64,000 nucleotides of DNA, taken from assembly GCF_014204915.1 (NCBI RefSeq), contig NZ_JACHMH010000001.1, positions 2,046,001 to 2,110,000 on the forward strand, written 5' to 3'. Shown here one piece after another: positions 50,135 through 61,787 of this stretch; the stretch's first letter is position 1, and each line of letters opens with the position of its first letter. Below the pieces are notes generated by a model. That model was given only the letters and a program-made list of their open reading frames with translations, made no database searches and had not been told where the DNA came from. The position numbers and the translations under genes were made by a program. Origin of the DNA: Crossiella cryophila (GTDB lineage: Bacteria; Actinomycetota; Actinomycetes; Mycobacteriales; Pseudonocardiaceae).

Positions 50135-50821
50135 ATGTGGCCAATGAAGGCGCGCGTACTCGTGGTGGATGACGACCCTGCGCTGGCGGAGATGTTGACC
50201 ATCGTGCTCCGCGGGGAAGGCTTCGACACCGCCGTCGTCGGGGACGGGACGCGGGCATTGCCCGCACTCCGCGAGCTCAAACCGGACCTTGTCCTGCTGG
50301 ACCTGATGCTGCCAGGAATGAACGGCATCGACGTCTGCAAGGCCATCAGGTCCGAATCAGGCATCCCCATCGTCATGCTCACAGCCAAGAGCGACACCGT
50401 GGACATCGTGCTCGGCCTGGAATCCGGGGCCGACGACTACGTGGTGAAGCCGTTCAAGCCGAAGGAGCTGGTCGCCCGCATCCGGGCCCGGCTCCGCCGC
50501 ACCGAGGCCGAACCGGCCGAGGTGCTCGCTATCGGCGATCTGACCATCGACGTGCCAGGCCACGAGGTCACCAGGGAGGGGAAGGCGATCCAGCTGACCC
50601 CCCTGGAATTCGACCTCCTGGTCGCGCTGGCCCGCAAGCCACGCCAGGTGTTCACCCGCGAGGTGCTCCTGGAACAGGTGTGGGGTTATCGGCACGCGGC
50701 GGACACCCGGCTGGTGAACGTGCACGTCCAGCGACTGCGCTCGAAGGTGGAGAAGGACCCGGAACGTCCGGAGGTCGTGCTGACCGTCCGCGGCGTGGGG
50801 TACAAGGCCGGTCCGCCGTGA
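50135..50821 (+). CDS. mtrA: Two-component response regulator MtrA
   Basis: 228 residues, the same length as mycobacterial MtrA. OmpR family: receiver domain with acidic pocket VVDDDPALAEML, phosphoacceptor Asp56 in DLVLLDLMLPGMNG and VVKPFKPKELVARIRARLRR, then a winged helix ending VLTVRGVGYKAGPP. MtrA couples cell division, replication and cell-wall hydrolase genes to MtrB. ATG 50135 aligns with the MtrA N-terminus; ATG 50144 is possible. A CGGGTG-N5-CACCCG hairpin (50099-50115) lies just upstream. Apart from this hairpin, the 300-bp gap from 49832 holds only the operator candidates. Confidence 0.97.
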   Translation: MWPMKARVLVVDDDPALAEMLTIVLRGEGFDTAVVGDGTRALPALRELKPDLVLLDLMLPGMNGIDVCKAIRSESGIPIVMLTAKSDTVDIVLGLESGADDYVVKPFKPKELVARIRARLRRTEAEPAEVLAIGDLTIDVPGHEVTREGKAIQLTPLEFDLLVALARKPRQVFTREVLLEQVWGYRHAADTRLVNVHVQRLRSKVEKDPERPEVVLTVRGVGYKAGPP

Positions 50822-50855
50822 GGCGCGCCGCCGTGACCGTCCTGAGTGGACGGTC

Positions 50856-52556
50856 GTGACGGCCCTCCAACGTCGGTTCCCGACCCTGGTCCGCCGGTGC
50901 AAGCGGCTGGTGTACCAGGGTCGGCGACGCTGGCTGGCCTTCGCCGCGCTGTGGCGCCGTTCGCTGCAGCTGCGGGTCGTGGTGAGCACCCTCGCGCTGT
51001 CCTCCGCCGTGGTCTTCGTGCTGGGCATCGTGCTGCAGACGCAGGTCACCGACCGGCTGATGAACGCCAAGGAGGCCGCGGCCATCGCGCAGGCCTTCCG
51101 CAGCGCCGATGTGGTGCAGCGGGAGCTGCTGGCCATCGACCCGGCCAGCACGGAGGCCATCTCGGCCAGGCTGGCGGGCGCGCTGGCCAAGCTGACCAGC
51201 CCGAACCTGGAACGCGATGTGGCCAACCCGGCCGCTGGCGCGTTCGAGCCGGTGCTGGTCGACGGCGCGGCCACGCCGGTCACCCCCGGCGCCCGCCCGG
51301 CCTACGCCGGTCCCTACAACGACGTGCCCGTCCAGCTGCGCAACGACGTCCAGCAGGACAAGAAGGCCACCCAGATCGTCACGGTGACCAGGGATTCCGG
51401 CAAGGTCACCCTGCTCGTGGTCGGCCTGCCGGTGGCCAGCGCCGGCCGTGCGCTGCAGCTCTACCTGCTCTTCCCGCTCACCGCCGAACAGCGCACCGTC
51501 GGGGTGGTGCAGTCCACCCTGGGCATCGGCGGCCTGGTGCTGCTGTTCCTGCTGGCTGGCATCACCAACCTGGTGACCAGGCAGGTGGTCCGCCCGGTGC
51601 GGCACGCCGCCGAGGTCGCCGAACGCTTCGCCGACGGCAAGCTGGACGAGCGGATGGACGTCGTCGGCGAGGACGACGTGGCCAGGCTGGCCGACTCCTT
51701 CAACGAGATGGCCGCCAGCCTGCAACGCCAGATCCAGCAGCTGGAGGAGTTCGGCCAGCTCCAGCGCAGGTTCACCTCCGACGTCTCGCACGAGCTGCGC
51801 ACCCCGTTGACCACGGTCCGGATGGCCGCCGACGTGCTGCACGCCTCCCGGGAGCAGTTCCCGCAGGGCCTGGCCCGCTCCACCGAGTTGCTGGTGGCCG
51901 AACTGGACCGGTTCGAGGCGCTGCTGGCCGACCTGCTGGAGATCAGCAGGCTGGACGCGGGCGTGGCCGATCTGTCCGTGGACGCCATGGACGTGCGCAG
52001 CATCGTGCAGCGCGCGGTCGACTCGGTCCGGGTGATCTCCGGCAAGGCAGGCGTCCCGGTCGAGCTGTACCTGCCGGAGACCGAGGTCACCGCCGAGGTG
52101 GACGCGCGCAGGCTGGAACGCATCCTGCGCAACCTGCTGGCCAACGCGATCGACCACGGCGAGGGCCGCCCGGTGCAGCTCCAGCTGGCCGCCGACCGGC
52201 ACGCGGTGGCCTTCACCGTCCGGGACTTCGGCGTCGGGCTGCGGCCGGGCGAGGCCGAGCTGGTCTTCACCCGGTTCTGGCGGGCCGACCCCTCCAGGGA
52301 CCGGCAGACCGGCGGAACCGGTCTCGGACTCTCGATCAGCATCGAGGACGCGCACCTGCACGGTGGCAGACTGGACGCGTGGGGTGAACTGGGGGAGGGC
52401 GCCTGCTTCCGGCTGACCCTGCCTCGCATCCAGGACGTCGAACTGCACAGTGGCAGTCCGCTGCCGCTGCCCCCGCCGATCCCGAACGCGGGCCGCCCGC
52501 CGGCCGCGGTCGCGGTGACCGCGGGACCCGGAGGAGACGAGGACCAGCGCGAATGA
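50856..52556 (+). CDS. mtrB: Sensor histidine kinase MtrB
   Basis: 566 residues. Two membrane helices (about 42-65 and 225-250) enclose an extracellular sensor. The HAMP domain (RPVRHAAEVAERFADGKLDE) leads to the H-box FTSDVSHELRTPLTTVRMAA with the phosphorylated His, then N-box LANAIDHGEG and G-boxes DFGVGLRPGE and GGTGLGLSISIE. GTG 50856 is 34 bp after mtrA. The stop overlaps lpqB (ATGA). It senses envelope state and division with LpqB as its lipoprotein partner. Confidence 0.96.
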   Translation: MTALQRRFPTLVRRCKRLVYQGRRRWLAFAALWRRSLQLRVVVSTLALSSAVVFVLGIVLQTQVTDRLMNAKEAAAIAQAFRSADVVQRELLAIDPASTEAISARLAGALAKLTSPNLERDVANPAAGAFEPVLVDGAATPVTPGARPAYAGPYNDVPVQLRNDVQQDKKATQIVTVTRDSGKVTLLVVGLPVASAGRALQLYLLFPLTAEQRTVGVVQSTLGIGGLVLLFLLAGITNLVTRQVVRPVRHAAEVAERFADGKLDERMDVVGEDDVARLADSFNEMAASLQRQIQQLEEFGQLQRRFTSDVSHELRTPLTTVRMAADVLHASREQFPQGLARSTELLVAELDRFEALLADLLEISRLDAGVADLSVDAMDVRSIVQRAVDSVRVISGKAGVPVELYLPETEVTAEVDARRLERILRNLLANAIDHGEGRPVQLQLAADRHAVAFTVRDFGVGLRPGEAELVFTRFWRADPSRDRQTGGTGLGLSISIEDAHLHGGRLDAWGELGEGACFRLTLPRIQDVELHSGSPLPLPPPIPNAGRPPAAVAVTAGPGGDEDQRE

Positions 52557-54280
52557 CCCGGCGAGTGCTGTTGGCGGCCTGCGCCATCGGCGGTGTGCTG
52601 CTGTTCACCGGCTGCGCCGCCATCCCGGAGTCCGGCAACCCCAAGCCGATCAACGCCACCACCGGGGACACCGCGCGCACCCCCGAACCGGCCGGTCCCA
52701 AGGGCGCGGAGGACGCGGCCGCGCTGGTCCGCAACTTCGTCGGCGCCTCGGCCAAGCCCGAGGGCAAGCGGGCCGAGGCCCGGCAGTACCTGGTGCCGCC
52801 GCTGAACAACTCCTGGGACGGCAACCGGGCGCTGACGGTGATCGAGGACAACTTCAGCACCCAGGTGCTGGCCGACGCGGGCAGCGGGGACAGCCAGCTG
52901 GTGACCGTCCGGGGCCGCCGGATCGGCCAGCTCGGCACCGACAGCGTGTTCACCGCCACCACCGACGCCCTCGACCTCGAACTGACCGTGAAGGTGGCCA
53001 AGCAGAAGGACGGCCAGTGGCGGATCCAGGAGCCGCCGGCGGAGATCCTGGTCGCGCGCGAGGACCTGGACGCCAACTACAAGCAGGTCCGGCTGGCCTT
53101 CCTCGACCCCGGCGGTCCCTCGATCGTCCGGGACACCCGGTACATCCCGTTGCGCCCCAACAGTTCCATGCCGCAGCGCACGATGGAGCTGCTCATCCTC
53201 GGGCCGGCCGCCGCCCTGCGCAACGCGGTGCGCACCGCGCTGCCCGGCGGGGCGAACCTGGTCACCAACGTCACCGAGGACTCCGGCGGCGCGATGGAGG
53301 TCAACCTCTCCGGGCTCAACGAGCTGTCCAAGGAGGACCGGCAGCTGGTCGCCGCGCAGGTGGTGATCTCGCTGCAGGCGGTGTCCAACAGCCGGATCCG
53401 GCTCAAGACCGACGGCGTGCCGATGTTCCCGGAGAAGCACGAGTGGCGGCCGGGGGATGTCTCCCGGTACGAGAACAACTTCGCGCTCAGCCCAGAGGCC
53501 AAGGACCTGGCCGTGGTCAACGGCGTGCTCCGGTACCTGCCCGGCGGGGAGCCCTTCCCAGGGCAGGCGGGCGACGGCGCGCTGTCCGTGGTGACCGCGG
53601 CCCAGTCGATCAAGGGCGACCGGATCGCGGTGGTGTCCCGCTCGGGCAGCAAGGTGACGCTGCGGGTGGGCCCGCCGGGCAACCTGAAGCTGGTGAGCCT
53701 GGCCGCGGACGAGCTGTCCCGGCCGACCTGGCGGCCGGACGGGGCCGAACTGTGGACGGTGGTCGATCACAGCACGGTCATGCAGGTGGTGGAACAGGGC
53801 GGCAACTGGAAGGCACTGCGGGTCAACGCGGAGGAGCTGGCCAAACTCGGCGAGCCCATCACCGACCTGCGGCTGTCCAGGGACGGCATCCGGGTCGCGG
53901 CGGTGGTCGGCGGCAAGCTGATGGTCGGCTCGGTGGTCAGGGAGGGCGGCGAGGCGGCCAGCATCCGCTCGGTGCGTCAGCTCGCGGCCGGCGCGCTGGC
54001 CACCGTGATCGGGGTGGACTGGGCGCAGTCCGACCAGCTGGTGGTGGCCACCGCTGGCTCCTCGGGCCAGGTGGTCCGGGTGCAGGCGGACGGGCAGAGC
54101 TGGCAGCGGTTCCAGTCCACCAACCTCTCGCCCGAGTTCACCGCGATCACCGCGGCGCCCGGCAGGGCCATCCTGGTCGCGGACCGGCGCGGACTCTGGA
54201 CCACCCAGGGCCCGGAAGAGCTGTGGAACCAGGTCTCCCCGACGCTGCCCTCGGGCGTGGTTCCGTTCTATCCCGGCTGA
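52553..54280 (+). CDS. lpqB: Lipoprotein LpqB, MtrB-associated, GerMN domain
   Basis: 575 residues. Lipobox LLFTGC with the lipidated Cys21, then a GerMN domain (about 150-300, including AALRNAVRTALPGGANL) and a C-terminal beta-propeller-like half (repeated G-D-R and W-R-P-D-G segments such as RPTWRPDGAELWTVVDHS). In mycobacteria LpqB acts with MtrAB. ATG 52553 overlaps the mtrB stop, so the three genes are one operon. Two DnaA-box-like sites follow the stop. Confidence 0.95.
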   Translation: MTRRVLLAACAIGGVLLFTGCAAIPESGNPKPINATTGDTARTPEPAGPKGAEDAAALVRNFVGASAKPEGKRAEARQYLVPPLNNSWDGNRALTVIEDNFSTQVLADAGSGDSQLVTVRGRRIGQLGTDSVFTATTDALDLELTVKVAKQKDGQWRIQEPPAEILVAREDLDANYKQVRLAFLDPGGPSIVRDTRYIPLRPNSSMPQRTMELLILGPAAALRNAVRTALPGGANLVTNVTEDSGGAMEVNLSGLNELSKEDRQLVAAQVVISLQAVSNSRIRLKTDGVPMFPEKHEWRPGDVSRYENNFALSPEAKDLAVVNGVLRYLPGGEPFPGQAGDGALSVVTAAQSIKGDRIAVVSRSGSKVTLRVGPPGNLKLVSLAADELSRPTWRPDGAELWTVVDHSTVMQVVEQGGNWKALRVNAEELAKLGEPITDLRLSRDGIRVAAVVGGKLMVGSVVREGGEAASIRSVRQLAAGALATVIGVDWAQSDQLVVATAGSSGQVVRVQADGQSWQRFQSTNLSPEFTAITAAPGRAILVADRRGLWTTQGPEELWNQVSPTLPSGVVPFYPG

Positions 54281-54289
54281 GCTGGGCTT

Positions 54290-54347
54290 TGTGGACAACC
54301 CAGGGTCCTGTCCTGGGATCTGTGGACAACTCCGGGCCTGTGGATGG
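54290..54347. promoter_or_regulatory. DnaA-box-like cluster around a small hairpin
   Basis: TGTGGACAA (reverse complement TTGTCCACA, a perfect actinobacterial DnaA box) occurs at 54290-54298 and 54321-54329, with TGTGGATGG at 54339-54347. Between the first two is CCCAGG-N7-CCTGGG. The stretch lies between lpqB and the comF-like gene. Confidence 0.45.
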
Positions 54348-54387
54348 GCGATTGGGGTGAGTCGCCGATCCGCGGCAGGCTGAACGG

Positions 54388-55209
54388 GTGCTGACCGCCC
54401 TGCTCGACCTCCTGCTCCCACGACTGTGCGCCGGCTGCTCCCGGGCCGGCACGCCCTGGTGCGTGCCCTGTCGCGCCCGCTTCGACTCTCTCTACCGGGT
54501 CCGGCTCGGTTTGCCCAGGCTGCCGCCGGTGCACGTGCTGACGGAATATTCCGGGGCAGCGCGGGCGACGGTGCTGGCCTACAAGGAACGCCGCCGCCGC
54601 GATCTGGCCGCCGGACTCGGGCTGGCGCTGGCCGCCGCGATCCCCCGGCTGCCCCGCGGCAGTCCGGATCCGGCGGGGCGCTGGTGGCTGGTGCCCGCAC
54701 CCTCCCGGAGCACGGCGGCCAGGGCCAGGGGTGGCTCGCACACGCTCAGGCTCACCGCGAGCATCGCCACGCACCTCGAACGAGCGAGCAGCGTCCCCAT
54801 CCTGGGGCTCGACAGAACGGCCACAGACTCTGTTGGGCTCGGCCCCGGCGAGCGGTTGGCCAACCTGCGGGACCGGGTACACCTGAGCGGGCGATGGCGG
54901 TTGCCGCCGGGTACGCCGGTGCTGCTGGTTGACGACGTTGTCACCACCGGCGCGACCGCGGCCGTCTGCAGCTCGGTGCTGCGTGCCGCGGGGCTGCGGG
55001 TGACCGGGTTGCTCGCCCTGACCGGACCGGCCGGACGGCTTGAACCAGAGCTGGACACCAAGAAAACCCTGAGAAAAACCCGCAGGTCGGCGGGTCGGGG
55101 AACGTCTGGACGGCGTGAGCCGTTCGCCGAGTATGAGCCCGCGCAAACCCCCGTTCGGAGTATCGGGACTTCAGACAACGGTCTGCAATCCCATCCCCCG
55201 ATCGAGTGA
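54388..55209 (+). CDS. ComF family phosphoribosyltransferase-like protein
   Basis: 273 residues. N-terminal zinc ribbon (LCAGCSRAGTPWCVPCRARF, four Cys) and a PRTase domain ending in the PRPP loop VLLVDDVVTTGATAAV. Family members relate to competence ComFC or purine/pyrimidine PRTases, but their substrate is unclear. A hydrophilic, low-complexity tail of about 55 residues after ALTGPAGRLEP is unusual. GTG 54388 is used. Synteny matches Rv3242c beside lpqB. Confidence 0.88.
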   Translation: MLTALLDLLLPRLCAGCSRAGTPWCVPCRARFDSLYRVRLGLPRLPPVHVLTEYSGAARATVLAYKERRRRDLAAGLGLALAAAIPRLPRGSPDPAGRWWLVPAPSRSTAARARGGSHTLRLTASIATHLERASSVPILGLDRTATDSVGLGPGERLANLRDRVHLSGRWRLPPGTPVLLVDDVVTTGATAAVCSSVLRAAGLRVTGLLALTGPAGRLEPELDTKKTLRKTRRSAGRGTSGRREPFAEYEPAQTPVRSIGTSDNGLQSHPPIE

Positions 55210-55227
55210 TGGTGAGGAGGGTTTGAC

Positions 55228-55243
55228 GATCACCTGGGTGATC
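55228..55243. promoter_or_regulatory. Palindrome in the hpf leader region
   Basis: GATCACC-TG-GGTGATC, 7-bp arms, overlaps TTGACG at 55223-55228. A second TTGACG is at 55310-55315. No clear -10 pairs with either. The 300-bp gap between the comF-like gene and hpf (55210-55508) holds no other supported feature. Confidence 0.35.
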
Positions 55244-55508
55244 TTCGAGGAGAGCCGCAGGCCAGCTCTGGCCCCTGTTTGGTCGCGCACAGTCACGGCG
55301 TGCGGGGGATTGACGTCCTCCGTACAGGGGGCTGTTGCCTTCGGAGAAGCCGGGCTAACGTGCTCCGCTATCAGCGACTCCGGGCTTTGGGGAGGAGGCG
55401 AACAGCCCATGGACCTGGCGCCGGCAGGGAGCTGACTACCTCCGTCAGTTATCGGCGCCGCAATGACCACTTTTCTGGCAACACCGCGCGACGCAAGGGA
55501 GGTCGTGT

Positions 55509-56192
55509 ATGGACATCGTCGTCAAGGGCCGTAACGTCGAGGTGCCTGATCACTACCGGGAGCACGTCACCGACAAGCTCTCCCGACTTGGACGTTACGA
55601 CAGGAAAGTCATCAGCTTCGACGTCGAACTCTTCCACGAACCCAACCGCAGGCAGATGAAGAACTGCCAGCGAGTGGAGATTACCGGAAAGGGTCGAGGC
55701 CCCGTCATCCGGGCCGAAGCATGCGCAGGCGACTTCTACGCCGCCCTCGACGCGGCCGTCAGCAAGCTGGAGGGCCGACTCCGCAAGGCGCATGACCGAC
55801 GCCGTGTGCACCACGGCCGGCATGCCCCCAAGTCCGTTGCCGAGGCGACCGCGGCCACCGCCGCCAACCTCGTGCACGAGATCGACCACTCCGCCGGAAA
55901 CGGCCAGCAGCAGCGGTCTCGGACCGCGCTGCTCGAAGCCACCGACCTCCCCTCCGGTGACGCCCAGGTGCCTGAACAGCGCTGGGACAGCGACCAGTAC
56001 GAGGACTACCTGCCTGGCCGAGTGGTCAGGGAGAAGGAGCACCCGGCCAAGCCCATGACTGTTGACCAGGCCCTCTACGAGATGGAACTGGTCGGACACG
56101 ACTTCTACCTGTTCGCCTGCGCCGACAGCGGACGACCCAGCGTCGTCTACCGCCGTCGCGGCTTCGACTATGGCGTCATCCGCCTCGCCTGA
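55509..56192 (+). CDS. hpf: Ribosome hibernation-promoting factor, long form
   Basis: 227 residues, the long HPF that dimerises 70S ribosomes into 100S. The N-terminal ribosome-binding domain (1-100) begins MDIVVKGRNVEVPDHYREHV; a charged linker (about 105-165) follows; the C-terminal dimer domain reads MTVDQALYEMELVGHDFYLF and ends RRRGFDYGVIRLA. ATG 55509 follows GGGAGGTCG. Synteny with secA as in Rv3241c. The long leader suggests stress-responsive control. Confidence 0.95.
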   Translation: MDIVVKGRNVEVPDHYREHVTDKLSRLGRYDRKVISFDVELFHEPNRRQMKNCQRVEITGKGRGPVIRAEACAGDFYAALDAAVSKLEGRLRKAHDRRRVHHGRHAPKSVAEATAATAANLVHEIDHSAGNGQQQRSRTALLEATDLPSGDAQVPEQRWDSDQYEDYLPGRVVREKEHPAKPMTVDQALYEMELVGHDFYLFACADSGRPSVVYRRRGFDYGVIRLA

Positions 56193-56223
56193 CCTCCCTC
56201 CCTACCAGCCCTAGCCATCCGAT

Positions 56224-56256
56224 GGCCCCCGTTCGGCTGAATGCCGCACGGGGGCC
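56224..56256 (+). terminator. Hairpin after hpf
   Basis: GGCCCCCGT / ACGGGGGCC, 9 bp with a 15-nt loop, 32 nt after the hpf stop. Confidence 0.6.
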
Positions 56257-56433
56257 GTCCGCTGTCCACCCCCGGGCGGAGGTAGTCGAACACCGTATTG
56301 CCGCACTCTGGGCAGGCTGCCGGGTTTCTGGTTTTCTGGAGTTCATGGCGGCCGGTGTTGGCTGGTTGCCTACGATGACGTCAAGGCGTCCTGTCCAGGG
56401 GCGCATCCGATCAGCTAGTGAGGTCGACCTCGG

Positions 56434-59244
<2,811 letters not shown>

Positions 59245-59286
59245 CCCAGGGCGCCCGAACGCAGGGCACCTGACCAACAGCGCACC

Positions 59287-59330
59287 CGAACGCGGCGCCC
59301 GGTCCACCACGGACCCGGGCGCCGCGTTCG
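59287..59330 (+). terminator. Strong terminator after secA
   Basis: Left arm of 16 bp (CGAACGCGGCGCCCGG) plus TCC pairs with the right arm with one bulged base; loop ACCAC. The stem is over 18 bp. Confidence 0.8.
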
Positions 59331-59393
59331 TCATGCCCGGCCCAGCCCAGCCCGGCCCGGTCTCGCCCGCGCGGCTCGCGCCGCGGCGCGCGC

Positions 59394-59861
59394 TCACAAC
59401 AGCGCCAGCGCCGTCGCCACCCACTCCTCGTCCCGGCACTCCAGCCGCCCCGCGATCGCCCGCACCCGGCCCGCTCGGGTGGCCGTGCCGTTGGCCTCGA
59501 TCACCCGCCACACCGGCGAGTGCACGTGCACCGTGCGCAGCCGGTAACTCACCGGCCCGCCCGGTCGCCTGGCCAGGAACGACTCGAACACCCGCCTGCT
59601 CACCAGCGGGCGCAGCTGCCACAGCGGCCGGTGTCCGCCCAGCACCTCCAGCGCGACCACGAACAACCGCCAGACCATCTCCCGCCGCGGATCCGGTGGT
59701 GGGGCCTGCGGTTTGCGCCACAGGTCCAGGGTGAGCTGGGCCGGGTCGTGGGCGCGCGGGATCGGGATGATCATGCTCAGCTTGTGCAGGCGGGGGCGGG
59801 GCAGTTCCTCACAGCGCATGCCGAACAGAGCCGCCAGCGGCCGGGTGGATACCTGGAGCAC
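59394..59861 (-). CDS. Rv3235 family protein
   Basis: 155 residues with GTG 59861; ATG 59819 would give 141. The conserved C-terminal domain (about 55-155) includes VWRLFVVALEVLGGHRPLWQ, VSYRLRTVHVHSPVWRVIEA and the final CRDEEWVATALALL, the Rv3235/DUF6459 pattern beside secA. No membrane segment. Function unknown. The start is uncertain because neither codon has a ribosome site. Divergent from the HAD gene with about 30 bp between. Confidence 0.72.
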   Translation of the reverse strand: MLQVSTRPLAALFGMRCEELPRPRLHKLSMIIPIPRAHDPAQLTLDLWRKPQAPPPDPRREMVWRLFVVALEVLGGHRPLWQLRPLVSRRVFESFLARRPGGPVSYRLRTVHVHSPVWRVIEANGTATRAGRVRAIAGRLECRDEEWVATALALL

Positions 59862-59891
59862 CCGATGAGGTGATCGACCTAAGCTGGTGCC

Positions 59892-60311
59892 GTGGACCTT
59901 GTCGCACTGCTGGTCGACTACGGCGGCGTGCTCACCGACTGGGGCGATGACCCCGCCGCGTCCGAACCACCCTTGCTCGGGGTGCTCCGCCGGGCCAGAG
60001 CCGCCGGGCTGCGCACCGCGCTGCTGTCCAACGCCGAGGGGCCGGGGCCGGATCCGGACAGTCCGTTCGGTGCGCTGTTCGACACCATGGTGCTCTCCGG
60101 CGAGGTGGGCGTCAGAAAGCCCGACGAGCGGGTCTACCGGCTGACCGCGGACCGGCTGGGGCTCGCGCCTGGGCAGTGCGTGTTCGTCGACGACCTGCCG
60201 GGCAACGTCCGGGCGGCCGCGGCCACCGGGATGGTCGGCGTGCACCACACCAGCGTGGCCCGCACGGTGGAGGAGCTGGAGACGTTGTTCGCGCTGAAAC
60301 TAGGCGGGTAG
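59892..60311 (+). CDS. HAD-superfamily hydrolase
   Basis: 139 residues, shorter than usual (about 200) because the cap is minimal. The nucleophile motif LLVDYGGVLTD, LLSNAEG (motif 2), KPDERVYRL (motif 3 Lys) and FVDDLPGNVRAA (acidic motif 4) are complete. Substrate unknown. GTG 59892 has no ribosome site; TAAGCT at 59880-59885 lies 6 nt before it, so the message is probably leaderless. The 3' end overlaps the convergent lipoprotein gene by 12 nt. Confidence 0.85.
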   Translation: MDLVALLVDYGGVLTDWGDDPAASEPPLLGVLRRARAAGLRTALLSNAEGPGPDPDSPFGALFDTMVLSGEVGVRKPDERVYRLTADRLGLAPGQCVFVDDLPGNVRAAAATGMVGVHHTSVARTVEELETLFALKLGG

Positions 60312-60932
60312 CCGGGCCAGGGCGGCCTTGGCCGCGTCCACCAGCTTCTGGTCGTCCGCGATCACCGTCTTGAGCCTGATCTCCACCAGGTACTTCTGGG
60401 TGGCCACGTAGATCGTGCCGCCGTCGATGATCTGCGCGGCCGGGTGGTAGACGGCGGAGAGGCCGACCCCCTCCAGCTTGCGGCTGATCAGCACGTTCTG
60501 GTTGATCCGGGTGATCAGGTCCGGGGTGCTGGGTCCGGCCGAGCCGTAGATGTTGATCCAGCCGCTGTACCGGTCGCCGTCGGCGGCGTCGTAGTAGCAG
60601 CTGCGCGCGGGGCCCTGACCCTCCAGCTCGACCAGGGCGTTGCGGCCGGTCCGGGTCGGCTTGTCGATCATGGTGGTGAATTCCTCGGCGCTGAGCAGGC
60701 ACTCATCGGCCACCACCCCGGTCACCAGCGGGACCGAACTCAGCGTCTGCGGCGAGACCGAACCCGGCGGCGCGGTGTCCGGCGGCACGGTGCCGGTGCT
60801 CCTGGTGGAGCCCAGCGCCATGTTGTCCGGCAGCTCGGCGGTGCCGGGGATGACGTTCATGCATCCCGCGAGGACCACACCGGCCACCGCCAGCGGTACC
60901 AGGGCGGTCAGCAGTTCACGGCTCGCACGCAC
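60300..60932 (-). CDS. DUF3558-type lipoprotein
   Basis: 210 residues. Lipobox VLAGC gives a lipidated Cys near residue 24 (MRASRELLTALVPLAVAGVV then LAGC). The mature domain resembles DUF3558: CLLSAEEF near the front, SCYYDAADGDRYSGWINIY in the middle and paired Cys residues. GTG 60932 is preferred over GTG 60941 because TACCGT ends 7 nt before it and overlaps the other codon. Function unknown; such proteins are common in actinomycete envelopes. Confidence 0.82.
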   Translation of the reverse strand: MRASRELLTALVPLAVAGVVLAGCMNVIPGTAELPDNMALGSTRSTGTVPPDTAPPGSVSPQTLSSVPLVTGVVADECLLSAEEFTTMIDKPTRTGRNALVELEGQGPARSCYYDAADGDRYSGWINIYGSAGPSTPDLITRINQNVLISRKLEGVGLSAVYHPAAQIIDGGTIYVATQKYLVEIRLKTVIADDQKLVDAAKAALARLPA

Positions 60933-60953
60933 GCCACCCACGGTAGGCGAGGC

Positions 60954-61712
60954 TCAGTGAGATCCCCGTCTGACCAGCTCGAAACACAGCACCGCCGCCG
61001 CGGTGGCCACGTTGAGCGACTCCACCCCGCCCGCCATCGGGATCGACACCCAGCCGTGCACCTGCCTGGCGACCTCCGGGGACAGGCCCGAGGTCTCCCC
61101 ACCCATGACGAAGGCGACCCGGCGCGGGAAGTTCGCGGTGAACAGGGTGTCCTTCGCCCCGGCGTCCATGCCGAAGAGCCGGTACCCGGCCGAGCGCAGG
61201 TCACTGGCTGCCTCGCCGGCGGTGACCGCCTTGAGGATCGGCGCGTGGAAGGCCACCCCGGCCGATGCCTTGACCACCAGCGGGTCGATGCTGGCCACGC
61301 CCCGGCGCGGCACCACGATGCCGCCGATCCCGGCCGCGGTCGCCGCGCGCAGGATCATGCCCACGTTCGCCGGGGTGGTGATCCCGTCCAGCAGCAGCAC
61401 CGAGTCGGGCAGCCTGCCGGTGCTCAGCGCCGAGGCCAGCGTGCGCATCCTGGTGGCCACCACATCGGCCAGCACGCCCTGGTCCTGCTTGCCGTTGCCG
61501 GCCAGCACCTTGACCCGCTGGCCGCTGGCCCGCTGCACCTGGACCCCGCGCCGGGCCGCGGCGTTGAGGATCTCCTGGGCGGCCGGGCCGCGGGCGTTGT
61601 CGGCGAGCATGACCTTGTCGACCTCGAGCCGGTCGTCGGCCAGGGCCTCCAGCACCGGTTTGCGGCCGTAGACGGTGACGAACCGATCTTTCGGGGAGAC
61701 AGCTTCCTGCAC
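60954..61712 (-). CDS. SpoU/TrmH family RNA 2'-O-methyltransferase
   Basis: 252 residues. N-terminal substrate-binding domain (1-90: VTVYGRKPVLEALADD) and C-terminal SPOUT domain. Motif 1 DGITTPANVGMILRAA, motif 2 VMGGETSGLS and motif 3 IPMAGGVESLNVATAAAVL are complete. Methylates a ribose in 23S rRNA or tRNA with SAM. GTG 61712 has no ribosome site and TAACCT lies 8 nt before it (leaderless). The rRNA target cannot be told from sequence. Confidence 0.9.
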   Translation of the reverse strand: MQEAVSPKDRFVTVYGRKPVLEALADDRLEVDKVMLADNARGPAAQEILNAAARRGVQVQRASGQRVKVLAGNGKQDQGVLADVVATRMRTLASALSTGRLPDSVLLLDGITTPANVGMILRAATAAGIGGIVVPRRGVASIDPLVVKASAGVAFHAPILKAVTAGEAASDLRSAGYRLFGMDAGAKDTLFTANFPRRVAFVMGGETSGLSPEVARQVHGWVSIPMAGGVESLNVATAAAVLCFELVRRGSH

Positions 61713-61787
61713 GAAGGCACAGGTTACGCGTTCAGCAGATCCGATCACCGGTCCGCACCCGCCCGCCGGTGTGCCAGGATCGCTGAC

